From positions 9,236,596 through 9,300,595 of the forward strand of contig CM046442.1 of the NCBI GenBank assembly GCA_025506515.1: a stretch of 64,000 nt of DNA, in the 5' to 3' direction. Shown in pieces: positions 23,881-35,177 of this stretch. The notes beneath the pieces were generated by a model. The model saw only the letters and a program-made list of their open reading frames with translations, was not told the origin of the DNA and made no database searches. Every line of letters starts with the position of its first letter. Position 1 is the stretch's first letter. Origin of the DNA: Flaveria trinervia. Lineage: Eukaryota; Streptophyta; Magnoliopsida; Asterales; Asteraceae. A program made the position numbers and the translations under genes.

Positions 23881-24541
23881 TAACACGCTTAAACATCATA
23901 ACTCAGTTCCCAATCATCATCTATGGTGTTCTAAGCTTAAATCATACATCCTACTCTTAGAAACACAACCATAACATCAACATACACAACATAGCCTAAA
24001 TCAAACCCCACCCGTAAACCCACACAAATACACATACGGGTATACATACATAAACATCGTAAAAATCATTTAAATACATTTTTAGCCCCAAAGAGTTTAA
24101 AACAAGTAAAAACCGGGGTCTAGAAACTCACCTGGTGCAACTTTGGGCGTATCTTCCTTCTAACCCGTATGCGAATGAGTTCAAACACCTAAAAACCCAC
24201 AACACACACACAAATGAACACACACAAGCACATAAGCATACACCCGAGACCAAAACCCAACACAAACACTTAAAATCATGAATTCTTAACTTGAATTCAG
24301 TCTCTTTTTCTTCTTCTCCTTCAAACCGTAGCTTCTGCTCTCTCTCTCTCTCTCTCTCTTTCTATCCGAAGTAAAAAGGTGATGAGAAGTGAGGGTGGGC
24401 GGCCATGCCCACCTTTACATCAACTTTTGTACTTTATCCTTCTTTTACATTTTTAACCCCTTAACTTGGGTTTAATTGCAATACCTTCTTTTATTCTTCA
24501 TTTCTTATCTTCCTTTTTAAAAAAAATAACCGGGTGTTACA

Positions 24542-24556
24542 AGTCCACCCCCTTAT
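24542..24556 (-). other. Polypurine tract of C1
   Basis: In minus sense the tract reads ATAAGGGGGTGGACT immediately before the LTR start TGTAACACCC. Confidence 0.88.
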
Positions 24557-24579
24557 TTAGGTTTCATCCCCGAAACCTG

Positions 24580-25941
24580 TTATTCCTCGAATATATGAGG
24601 ATAATGCTGCCTCATCTCCTCCTCGGTCTCCCATGTAGATTCGGATCCCTTCCTGTGCTTCCACTGTACATGCACAAGAGGAAGCGCTTTATTTCTCAGC
24701 CTCTTCTCTTTTCTATCGATGATTGCCACTGGTTGCTCCACATAATTGAGCCTTTCGTCTACTTCAATATCCTCCAATGGAACAATCATGTCTTCATCAG
24801 CTAAGCACTTTCTCAGATGAGATACATGGAATGTCAGGTGAATTCCTCTTAACTCATCTGGTAGCTCCAATCTATAGGCCACCTCTCCTACTCAAGCAAT
24901 GATTCAAAAAGGTCCTACGTAAATCGGGCTTAGCTTACCTCGTTTCCTGAATCGGATGATACCCTTCCAAGGTGAGACCTTCAACATAACCGGTCACCCA
25001 CCTGGAACTCAATCGGTCTGCGTCGTTTATCGGCATACAACTTTTGTCTATCTTTAGCTGCCTTCATGAAGGCTTTAATCTTCTCATGCTTCTCAGTCGT
25101 AGCCTCAATTACCTCGATGCTCCCCAATTCCTTCTGACCAATATCACCCCAACAAACCGGTGTTTTGCATCTCCTACCGTATAGCATCTCATATGGTGGC
25201 ATGATAGCTGTTGTTGTATGAGAATTCAGCTAACGGTAAGTGGTCATCCCAACTTCCCCCAAAATCAATCACACATGCCCGAAGCATGTCTTTCAATGTC
25301 TGAATGGTCCTTTCTGACTGACCATCAATTTGGGGATGATAAGCCGTGCTAATATGTAACCTCATCCATGTAACCTCATCCCCATGGCATCGTAGAATTT
25401 CTTACAGAATTTAGATGTAAACCGGGTGTCACGGTCGGATACAATAGACACCGGCACACCGTGACAAGTTACAATTTCCTTGATGAATAGATCTGCCAAC
25501 CTCTCAGATGAATATGTCTCGCGGATCGGTAGGAAGTGAGCACTCTTCGTTAGACGGTCAACAATCACCCATATGGCATCGTATCCTTTCGGAGTACGCG
25601 GCAGCTTTGTAATGAAACCCATGGTGATGTGCTCCCACTTCCATTCCGGTATATCCAAAGTTGGATCTTCCTATACGGCTTTTAATGCTCGGCCTTCACC
25701 TGTAAGCAAGTAAGACACTTACTCACATACTCCACCACATCGCGCTTCATACCCGCCACCAATAATTCTTCTTCATGTCTTGGTACATCTTTGTGGCACG
25801 AGGATGAATGGAGTATCGAGTCTTGTGAGCCTCATCCATTATCTTCACCCGTAGATCCCCAAAACGAGGAATCCACACACGACCGAATCGGGTTCTAACA
25901 CCGAGTGTGTTTTCACCCAATTCCCCAATAAGACCTCTCAT
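24580..25941 (-). pseudogene. Integrase and chromodomain-like tail of C1
   Basis: Read from high to low coordinates: the integrase N-terminal region (25747-25941), the catalytic core with MGFITKLPRTPKGYD and SDRDTRFTSKF (25362-25658), the MPPYEMLYGRRCKTPVCWG block (25202), the GPY/F-type C-terminal segment, and a tail ending VHVQWKHRKGSESTWETEE to a stop at 24580. That tail is the chromodomain-like end that places the family among plant chromoviruses (Tekay/Del-like). It may direct integration into heterochromatin. It is broken by frameshifts near 25370, 25660 and 25745 and by a stop near 24890 and indels. It is the most complete C-terminus in the window. Confidence 0.88.
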
Positions 25942-26781
25942 TCTTTCCTAGTTAAGATGATCTTCTTTCAATGCCTCATCTTGAAACTCCTTGACTTGCT
26001 TCATCACATCAGAGGTCATGATTAGTTGATAATCTTTCACCCGAATCGGCTCGGGCCTCTCTTTCCGACTAAGGGCATCAGCCACTACATTAGCCTTGCC
26101 CGGATGGTAATGGATTTCACAATCATAGTCTTTTATAAGCTCCAACCATCGTCTCTGTCTCATGTTCAGGTCCTTCTGCTCAAAGAAGTACTTCAAGCTT
26201 TTATGGTCCGGGAATATGGTGCACTTTGTCCCGTAGAGATAGTGCCTCCAAATCTTTAACGCAAAGACCACGACTGCTAGCTCCAAGTCATGAGTAGGAT
26301 AATTGGCCTCATGAACCTTCAACTGTCAGGATGCATACGCTGTAACTTTTCCTCTCTGCATTAACACACACCCCAACCCCGAATAGAAAGCATCAGAATA
26401 AACCACTAGATCTTCACTTCCATCGGGTAATGACAGAAAAGGAGCTTGAGTCAACCTCGCCTTTAGTTCCTTGGACGCCTTCTCTTGAGCTTGACCCCAT
26501 ATAAACTTTACATCATTCCGGGTCATCTTGGTTAGTGGAGAAACAATCTTGGAGAAGTCTTGGATAAATCTTCTATAGTAGCCCGCCAAACCCAAGAAGC
26601 TACAAATCTCGAATGGCGTCTTCGGTGACTTCCATTGCGTAACTGCCTCCACCTTTGTCGGGTCCACCATAATCCCATCAGGATTCACCACATGACCTAA
26701 GAATTGGACCTCGCGCAACCAGAACGCGCACTTGGAGAATTTAGCATACAACTTCTCCTTCCTTAATGTCTCCAACACCTC
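25942..26781 (-). pseudogene. RNase H and end of reverse transcriptase of C1
   Basis: From the right: the RT thumb region (EVLETLRKEKLYAKFSKCAF, FLGHVVNPDGIMVDP), then RNase H with an intact first aspartate in YSDAFYSGLGCV and FPDHKSLKY, where the FTDH motif is changed to FPDH. A stop lies at 26323-26325. The element ends abruptly at 26781. Everything 5' (Gag, protease, most RT, the 5' LTR) is gone and the sequence resumes in the split B-like LTR. Confidence 0.88.
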
Positions 26782-27296
26782 AAACCGACACACAACTGTC
26801 GCACACACACCAAAGCAAAACTCTAATTTGTAACCAAACACGCGCATCAGTGAAACACACATATACAACGACAGCATTCGCATGATTTATGTATACATGT
26901 TTGTACAAAATCAAACACACACAGATACATATATATACGCAGGACCACATACACACATATATACAGTATCAAATCGCCGGAGGGTGTTAGGAGGGAGCAG
27001 CAACTTGCATCCGGATTAGGGTTGTCGAGGGAAAAGGAAACCGTGAGGTGGAGATGGTTTTGTGAAGGTGATTATTGGATGGTTAATTTTAGTAATTATA
27101 CTAATAAATTATTTAAGTTTGCGTAATTACAACTTTAGTCACCCCTAAAGTTAAGTACATTTAATTTAAACACAAACTTCATTAATTAGTTTTGTTACAC
27201 CCCAAGGTTAACTAATTAGTTCATTTATACGGAACCGTTAAGGTAACGAAGGTTGGGTTGACGTATGGCATTGACCTGGAAATACGGGGTGTCACA
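26782..27296 (-). mobile_element. B-like LTR, 5' part (right piece of a split LTR)
   Basis: In minus sense it starts TGTGACACCCCGTATTTCC, a typical LTR start, and runs through a TC-rich stretch and TATATATG-containing sequence. With 22272-22413 it gives a shortened host LTR into which C1 was inserted. Confidence 0.6.
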
Positions 27297-27714
27297 TCAT
27301 TCTCTTGTTGATGAATTTTTGTCCCGGATATTAGAACATGAGATTAACAAAGAACACTAAATTTTAAACACAACGACAAACAGAAGAAGCAGGATTGGGT
27401 TTCTGGAACTTCTGAAATAAACCCAAAACAAAGAAATGTAAGAACAAAGGAACGTAAGGTCTTGCGAGAGTTGCAACATCACTCGTTGAAGGAAATTTCG
27501 TCTTGAAATTTAAAGAAAATATATCTTGGAAAGATACCTTTAAAAAGTAGATGTCTGACCTTTGAATAGTTACGGGTATTTTTTTTTATTTGATCATCTA
27601 GTCAGAATTAACTCAAATGAACAATATGTTGATCTGTTCATCAAAACTTTTAATTAGCATATATTTAAGTATCTTGTATCAGCTATTGGAATGATTAACT
27701 TTAAGTAGTTTTTC

Positions 27715-28165
27715 TTAAAACTTATTTTAAAAAATTAAAACTTTTTAAATTATTTTGCAAAAGATGTTTTAAATTTTTAAGTATTTATTTTTAATTTCAA
27801 AGACGTATTACATCAACATTGTAATAGAACTTTTTAACTACATTTTTATATCGTTTTATAAAATGTATTTTTAAACCCATCTTTAGAAGGAGGAAAAACT
27901 CCTTTTAAAACTAAAGATTTTTTCAGGGTAAATAATTTTTAACAGAGGGTATGAGAAGGAATTTTTTTTAAAACTTATTTTAAAAAGAAAAACTCTTTAA
28001 ATTATTTTAGACGTTTAAAGTTTTTTAAGTAATTTTTTAAAATTTCATAGACATCTTATATCAATATTTTAATAAAAAGATTAAATACATTTTTATGTCA
28101 TTTTATAAAAATTATTTTTGAACCTGTCTTTAGGAGAAAAAACTTTTTTTAACTAATGATTTCTT
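27715..28165. repeat. Diverged tandem duplication, two units of about 240 bp
   Basis: 27720-27930 and 27960-28175 share the order: TTAAAACTTATTTTAAAA, AAACTCTTTAAATTATTTT, AATTTCA..GACGT, TACATTTTTAT, TCATTTTATAAAA, CTTTAGGAG, GATTTTTTCAGGGTAAA. Identity is moderate. Confidence 0.6.
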
Positions 28166-29036
28166 TAGGGTAAAATATAATAAGTTTTGAAAGGTATATG
28201 CAATCTAAAATTTTCTATTTCCTCAAATATATCATTTGTATGTCCGTTGAAGTGTCTATATGTGTTAAATTCAACAATTAACATCTATCAAGTTCGAATG
28301 TCCAAATTGTAAACGTATTTTAAGTTTGATTATCAAAGATATTTGCTAATAACCAATATTTACTAGACCAGACTAACTGGTAGGGCTGAAAACTAAATGT
28401 CTAGCTGGTTTGGTTACGTCTCTTTAAATTTATTCTAGTTGAACCACTTGTTGCTAGTGAAGTGATAAGAGACTAGATTTAAACTTGTTCTTATGTTCAA
28501 AAACTCATTTATTGGTTCTTTTATTACCTTAGTCTTTATATTTTTCTATTTATATATTTGAAATTGTAAATCCATACTGCAGTTTCATATTTTATTTTAA
28601 GTTATATAATTGAAAAACCAAACAAACAAGTTTTGATTTTCTCAAAACCTTTTTTCCAACTAAACCTTTGTAAATAACATTATTTAAAATTAGAATATTT
28701 TTATCCAATAAGATTATGAGTAAGAAAATAAAAGTTGTTAATAAATGATACTTGTCACAACTGTATGCTAGAAATAATTTAAACTACATTATGCCAGCAA
28801 GTTTTATACTGTAGTTAAACCCTGATTTCAAAGAAGATACACATTTTAAATTAATAAAATGACTTATTATTATATCTTAGGGGGAATTTTAGTGTTTTAG
28901 CTTGATGTAATATGATCGGGAATTATAGCTATTTTAATATAGGGTTATTAGATTTTAATAATTTTAATTTTTATTATTGGTCGAGATTAATCTCAACTCA
29001 GGAAATATTTATAGTTACCAATTTGATAGTGATCTT

Positions 29037-29073
29037 TAAGATCGGAAGGTGAGGTCCGTGAGGATCTTGTATA
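29037..29073 (+). repeat. 37-bp exact direct repeat, copy 1
   Basis: TAAGATCGGAAGGTGAGG continuing TCCGTGAGGATCTTGTATA. The copy 318 bp downstream is identical. AAGATC and GATCTT at its edges are inverted. Confidence 0.9.
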
Positions 29074-29354
29074 CATCTAAACCCTAAATTTTATTTAATC
29101 CCATCCATATCACATAGCATACATATTTTATGAAGTTGTATCTATTTTGTGATATAATATATTATGTGTATTAAATAAATATTTATGTATTTATAATCGA
29201 AGTTGCAAAAACTTTTCTTTAAAGATACCGAATGCTAAGTCAATGCCAAATTAGTTGACATTTATACAAAATATTTTTTTATAACATAAGAGACTAAATA
29301 AATACAATATAATAATTTTGTGAAAAGAAGTATTGCTCGGAGAATACGTTTTAC

Positions 29355-29391
29355 TAAGATCGGAAGGTGAGGTCCGTGAGGATCTTGTATA
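29355..29391 (+). repeat. 37-bp exact direct repeat, copy 2
   Basis: Identical to 29037-29073, with unrelated AT-rich flanks on both sides. Confidence 0.9.
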
Positions 29392-30720
29392 ACTTCTAAA
29401 TCTTTAATTACTGATTTTTTAATATCAAAATTGCTATTTGAATTTTATATTAATTTTATTGCCGAGTTCTTTTCATTGATTTTTAAGTTCTTTTATATCC
29501 ATTCTCAATTTTGTAAATTTGGTTCGAGTTTTTTTTTGTTGGGATTGATCATGTCTTGAGTTGCTAGTTTGGTAGAGTCGAAGTTGGGATGATTTTAACA
29601 AAAAAACATTTTGGTAAAGTCGAAGGTGGAACAATTTTGAGTGGAGGACGAAGGGTTTCATCATTCATGCAAGGGGCCGGGTGAGGGTTATCGGGAGGGG
29701 GTGGGTTAGGTTTTTTTTATCATAAGTCTCGTATGTTCTTTTGTTTTCAAAAATTTTAATTTAAAAGTAAAAAGGGTTAGTCCTTAAACATAATTTAATA
29801 GAAATTCTAACATTAGTTAGTGAAAAGAACGTAATTCTTGCTAAGCATGAAGGATGATTCGTGTAATAATAAAGATTAATGACAAAGTCGTATTAGGTAA
29901 GAAAGCCGGAGGTAAAGTTGATCCCCAACTAAATATTATGGGTTCAAATTCTATAAAGTGTAGATGTGATAATTTTGAAAGTAAAGTAGAGCTTGGGTGT
30001 TGTGTCATTCAAAAAAGAAAAAATATGTGTGTGCGCACGCGCGTGTGTATAGTAAAACGTTCAAATAAAAAAATAATATTTACCTAAGAAATGTAAGAAT
30101 GAACAAGGTGGTGACCTGTGGCAATATTAGAAAATAAAGTTAAATGGTATTTTGGTCTCCTACCATTTGATTCAGTTCTCTTTCTCCTTTTAAAAAATAC
30201 AACACATCTCTTTAACATAATCTCGTCACCCATAAACCATATCAATAATTAATCTCAAAACACAACCAAAGCCTATAGATCTCTCATCATCTTAAACTTC
30301 ATAATAACAAGCAACAACCAATCGTGATCAGAGGAGATAATCTTGAGCGTTAGGTGTCAAGCGGTAGTGTTTTAAAACAATGATTTGATAGTCAACAATA
30401 ATGGTAATTGAAGATAATGAATGGTGATATGGTGGTGAATAGAAGCACATGGTGGTTGCTTTGCTAAACAACGGGGTATGACAACGATGATCGGTTATAT
30501 TCGAATGCCATTTTGTTGATCACACTACGTTTGTCCCTGAATCTGAATCTAAATCAATATGTTGGATTCAACAACACAATAATATGCTAGATTTTTGTAT
30601 ATTTCTAATTAAACTCGATGTGCTGGATTATTAGTCACATCATAAAAATGTGTTGGATTTTAACACAAAGCAGGTTGTTTTAACACAAAATAAAATTCTA
30701 ACACATTTCAATATAACACA

Positions 30721-30989
30721 TGTAACACCTGACTTCTCGTACCACCAATATTGTTTGTTTTGCCCACGAGAAGCTCGTGGATTTAGTTTTAGATACCCGG
30801 TTGAACCTTCACAAGCATGTCACCCATCCCTGGATTGCTGTCATTTGAGCACGATTAACTGTAGAGTTCTTCTCTCATCCACAGTCAATACGCCCAAAAT
30901 GTGTTGTTGATGTTAAAAACAAGACATTTCTTATAAACCAGAACTCTCTCATGTTTACAGCCGATGTGAGATTTATGTAGGGTGTCACA
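30721..30989 (-). mobile_element. Solo LTR of a Cassandra-type TRIM
   Basis: 269 bp. In minus sense it starts TGTGACACCCTACATAAATC and ends GTCAGGTGTTACA. Inside (30790-30869, minus) is a 5S rRNA-like segment: GAACTC..CAGTTAATCGTGCTC (A-box region) and AGGGATGGGTGAC (C-box region) in the order and spacing of the 5S internal promoter. Cassandra elements are short non-autonomous retrotransposons that carry this RNA polymerase III promoter. No internal domain or second LTR and no clear target duplication are visible. Confidence 0.85.
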
Positions 30990-32230
30990 CCTATAAACTA
31001 TCAATTCCATACAACTTTACTTAATATTAATCAAGAGTCACCCATGTTTGATGCATATGAAGATCTTGTAAGCATCAATCAAAATTCTAGTATTGAAGTT
31101 AGAGTTAAGTGAATTAGGAAAGGTTTATGAAAAGATTGTGATAGATCCGCTAGTGTTTTTGCTTGTATCCCAAATCTTCTAACAAAAAATGAGCTAAATC
31201 TTTGCCTTTTTGCTATTGAATGGGGATAACTTTTTGTGAACCCGTCATTACAAAACATCGTTTGTGGAGATTGCACAAGATTTGCAGAATTGTTTCAGAG
31301 GAGTAATAAAATTTGATCTTGATTATTCTTAATTGGATTTTAAACGACAAAAAGCTAGATTTTTTCTTAATAGTGGCTGAATTTAGTGAATAGTTAGGGA
31401 AGACGATGGCGTGATCATTTTATTTATTAGTTATTATTATTCTTATTAAATATTTATATATAATTAAAAGTATGTTTTTTATGTATTATTTTTCAATATA
31501 AAGGTATTTTGGTTATTTCACCCCACTTAATGAAACAAAATAATGTTCAAGATAACCCATGTGTTGTTTATTGGACTTAAAACTATATATATAATTTACC
31601 AAAAGTTGAAACTAACTTTATAATATGGGATTATTCTAGGACCACTTAACTAAGTAAATCTAATTAAAACATCGTTTTTATTTGATTCATTCCTTCTATA
31701 GGGAAGGGTTCAAATGAGATCCAAATTTTTTTGTGAGAACTCTAAAAACTAATCTTAGCCACTCATTTTTTATCACATGCAAATCACATGCCATTTCTCC
31801 CTTTTTTTCAAAACGTTCATAACTTTTTTTCACGACATCATTTTTTCAAAAAAAAAATTCACCATAAAATTCAGTATTTTTTATCTTTCCAACGCCAACC
31901 ATATTGAAATACTTTTCTAAAAAAATCGTACATCCGTTGTTTACATATGTGTAAATCTCGTTATACACATGTGTAATACTGGATTTACACATGTGTAAAT
32001 CCGATATTACACATGTATAAAACGAATTTCGTTAAAAAACGGGAATTTTTTTTATTTCTTATAATTTTTTTTATTTTTTTATGAAAGAGAGAAAGTAGGG
32101 GAATATTTTTGTGTTTTTATTTTTTTTATTTTTATGTTATTTTTTGATTTATAAATTTTTTAAATATGTTTTTGTTAATTATAATTTTGCCATTGAGAAC
32201 TAGTGATTGAGATTGGTTCCTAAAGTTTTC
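30990..32230. other. AT-rich intergenic DNA with a GGGAAGGGTTC-type insertion
   Basis: No gene. At 31698 a TATAGGGAAGGGTTCAAATG start resembles that at 52510. Near 31940-32020 there are four TTACACATGTGTAA-type palindromes. Confidence 0.5.
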
Positions 32231-33430
32231 ATAAAAAAAAACTAGTTTCCTGAATCTATAGGTCACCTCTCCTACTCGAGCAATAATTCGGAAAGGTCCT
32301 ATGTACCTCGGGCTTAGCTTACCTCGTTTCCTGAATCGGATAATACCCTTCCAAGGTGAGACCTTCAACATAACCCGGTCACCCACCTGGAACTCGATCG
32401 GTCTGTGTCGTTTATCGGCATACGACTTCTATCTATCTTTGGCTGCCTTCATGATGGTTTTAATCTTCTCAAGCTTCTCAGTCGTAGCCTCGATTACCTT
32501 GACGCTCCCCAATTCCTTTTGACCAATATCACCCCAACAAACAGGTGTTCTGCATCTCCTACCGTATAGCATCTCATATGGTGGCATGCCAATGCTGGCA
32601 TGATAGCTATTGTTGTCATCCCAACTTTAAGTGGTCATCCCAACTTCCCCCAAAATCAATCACACATGCCCGAAGCATGTCTTCCAATGTCTGAATGGTC
32701 CTTTCTGACTGACCATCAGTTTGGGAATGATAAGCCGTGCTAATATGTAACCTCGTCCCCATAGCATCGTGGAATTTCTTCTGGAATTTAGACGTAAACC
32801 AGGTGTCACGATCAGACACAATGGACACCGGCACACCATGACGAGTTACAATCTCCTTGATGAACAGGTCAGCCAACCTCTCGGATGAATATGTCTCACG
32901 GATCGGTAGGAATTGAGCACTTTTCGTCAAACGGTCAACAATAACCCATATGGCATCGTACCCCTTTGGAGTACGTGGCAGCTTCGTAATGAAATCCATG
33001 GTGATGTGCTCCAACTTCCATTCCGGTATATCCAAAGGTTGGATCTTCCCATACGGCTTCTGATGTTCGGCCTTCACTTGCAAACAAGTAAGGAACTTAC
33101 TCACATACTCCACCACGTCACGCTTCATACCCGGCCACCAATAGTCTTTCTTCATATCTTGATACATCTTTGTGGCACCAGGATGAATGGAGTATCAAGT
33201 CTTGTGAGCTTCATCCAAAATCCTCACACCTAGATCCCCGAAACGAGGAATCCACACCCGTCCAAATCGAGTTTTAACACCAAGTGTGTTTTCACCCAAT
33301 TCCTCAACCAGACCTCTCATTCTTTCAGAGTTTAGATGATCTTCTGTTAGTGCCTCATCTTGAAACTCCTTGACTTGGTTCATCACCTCAGAGGTCATGA
33401 TTAGTTGATAATCTTTCACCCGAATTGGTT
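32231..33430 (-). pseudogene. Integrase of C element 2 (C2)
   Basis: High to low: zinc region (33110-33170), catalytic core (MDFITKLPRTPKGYD; SDRDTWFTSKF; STAYHSQTDGQSERTIQ, with all three acidic positions present) at 32616-33100, then SPWKGIIRFRKRGKLSPRYIGPF at 32290-32370, the GPY/F segment. A deletion near 32612-32620 removes part of the C-terminal region and shifts the frame (the 43600 region of C3 has the full version). The element breaks off at about 32230 in AT-rich DNA. The chromodomain-like tail and the 3' LTR are missing. Confidence 0.88.
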
Positions 33431-34700
33431 AGGGCCTCTCCTTTCGGCTAAGGGCGTCCGCCACCATGTTAGCTTTGCCCAGATGGTAATGGATCTCACA
33501 ATTATAATCCTTTATGAGCTCCAACCATCGTCTTTGCCTCATATTCAGGTCCTTCTGCTCAAAGAAGTACTTTAAGCTCTTATGGTTGGTGAAGATGGTG
33601 CACTTCGTTCCATACAGATAGTGCCTCCAAATCTTTAGTGCAAAGACCACGACCGCTAGTTCCAAGTCATGAGTAGGGTAGTTGACCTCATGAACCTTCA
33701 GTTGTCGGGATGCGTAGGCTATAACTTTTCCTTTTTGCATTAACACACACCCCAACCCCGAGTAAGAAGCATCGGAATACACCACCAAATCTTCGCTTCC
33801 ATCGGGTAACGACAAGACAGGAGCTTGAGTTAACCTCACCTTTAACTCCTCAAACGCCTATTTTTGAGCTTGACCCCATGTAAACTTTACATCCTTTCAG
33901 GTCAACTTGGTCAGTGGAGAAGCGATCTTGGAAAAGTCTTGGATGAATCTTCTGTAGTAGCCTGCCAAACCCAAGAAACTACGAATCTCAGATGGCGTCT
34001 TCGAAGACTTCCATTGCATAACTGCCTCCACCTTAGCCGGGTCCACCATAATCCCATCGGGATTCACCACATGACCCAAGAACTGAACTTCACGCAACCA
34101 GAATGCGCACTTGGAGAATTTGGCCTACAATTTCTCCCTTCTCAACGTCTCCAACACCTCTCGAATGTGATCGGCATGCTCTTCCTTGCTCTTTGGCCGA
34201 CACAATCACTGATTTATCTAACATTGGCCGACACACTCGATTCATCAATTCCATAAAAGCAGCTAGCGCGTTGGTCAAACTAAAAGACATGACAAGAAAC
34301 TCGTCGTGACCGTAGCGCGTACGAAAAGCTGTTTTAAGGATATCCTGCTCCTTCACCTTCAACTGATGGTAACCAGATCGAAGGTATATCCTTGAAAACC
34401 AATTGACACCCTGAAGCTGGTCGAACAAATCATCTATTCTCGGTAAGGGATATCGGTTCTTCACCGTCAACTTGTTCAGCTCGCGGTAGTCAATGCACAT
34501 CCTCATACTACCGTCTTTCTTCTTCACAAACAGGACCGGAGCACCCCAGGGAGAGATACTCGGTCTAATGAACCCCTTATCGAGCAGCTCCTGCAACTGC
34601 CCCATCAGTTCTTTCGTTTTTGTTGGAGCTAACCGATACGGTGCTTTGGCAATGGGTTGAGCACCGGGAATCAGATCAATTTGGAACTCAATCTCGCGAT
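33431..34700 (-). pseudogene. RNase H and reverse transcriptase of C2, catalytic motif lost
   Basis: RNase H (33431-33839) keeps YSDASYSGLGC; FTDH has become FTNH. The RT fingers and palm (34250-34690) keep SPWGAPVLFVKKKDGS and RIDDLFDQLQG. The expected FVDDILIYS is absent: after LDKSVIV a net loss of about 20 bp at 34193-34204 removes it and shifts the frame. The 12 bp filling the gap (TTGGCCGACACA) also occur at 34224-34235. A stop at 33430 ends RNase H early. Confidence 0.88.
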
Positions 34701-35177
34701 CCGGTACCAGACGTGCCATCTCGTCGAATTTCGTGGTGTACTGCTGGTGCGTCATAGTTCCTGCCTCCAGTTGCAGGAACTCCCTTTCGACCTTGTCCAT
34801 ATCCCGATTAGGACAAAACTCTTCAATCACCAACTTTTTCAGCTCAGACCATCTCATCCTCCCGATGGCCCTGCTACCCTCGGATTGGACAATGTTGTCC
34901 CACCAGCACAAAGCTGAACCCACAAAAGAGTGGGTCCCGAACTTCACCTTTTGGTCTTCCCGGCACTCGCTAATATCAAGGACAACCTCCATTTCCCTCA
35001 CCTACCGGTGAGCGGCTGCAGCAGTGCCATTTCCATCAAAAGTAGGGGGCTTGAATCTCATAAACGCCCCATAGTTACAGCCTCTAGTCGCCTCCGGCGC
35101 AGGCTCCTCTTCTTCCTCCTCATCATCAGAGAGAACCGTTTCCGGCTCTAGTTGTTCTCGTCCCCCTGGGGACCTGT
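34701..35177 (-). pseudogene. Capsid part of C2 Gag, fused in frame to RT
   Basis: The capsid block (CWWDNIVQSEG; EFLQLEAGTMTHQQYTTKF) runs directly from MARLVPD into REIEFQIDLIPGAQP, the start of the RT domain. All of the Gag C-terminus, the cysteine knuckles and the protease (about 1.1 kb in C3) are deleted. The frame stays open across the join, from 35001 down to about 34200. GATCCGGT/GATCGGG-like microhomology lies at the break near 34698. The upstream part is interrupted by the solo LTR at 35178. Confidence 0.88.

Larger units (their letters stand above)
22414..24541 (-). mobile_element. 3' LTR of C element 1 (C1)
   Basis: 2128 bp from TGTAAGGCCCC to CGGGTGTTACA, which is the inverted form of TGTAACACCCGG..GGGGCCTTACA. 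It is followed by an inverted polypurine tract, so it is the 3' LTR of a minus-strand element. It carries the inverted modules at 22650-22715 and 24084-24133, an array, and a 62-bp tandem cassette. GAGTT at 22409-22413 would be the target duplication; its partner is lost. Confidence 0.9.
27297..30720. other. AT-rich intergenic DNA
   Basis: No gene recognised. It contains two rough repeats of one block (compare 27715-27920 with 27965-28165: TTTTAAAAACTT, ACATTTTTATATCGTTTTAT, AACCCATCTTTAGAAGG) and the exact 37-bp pair listed below. Confidence 0.6.
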
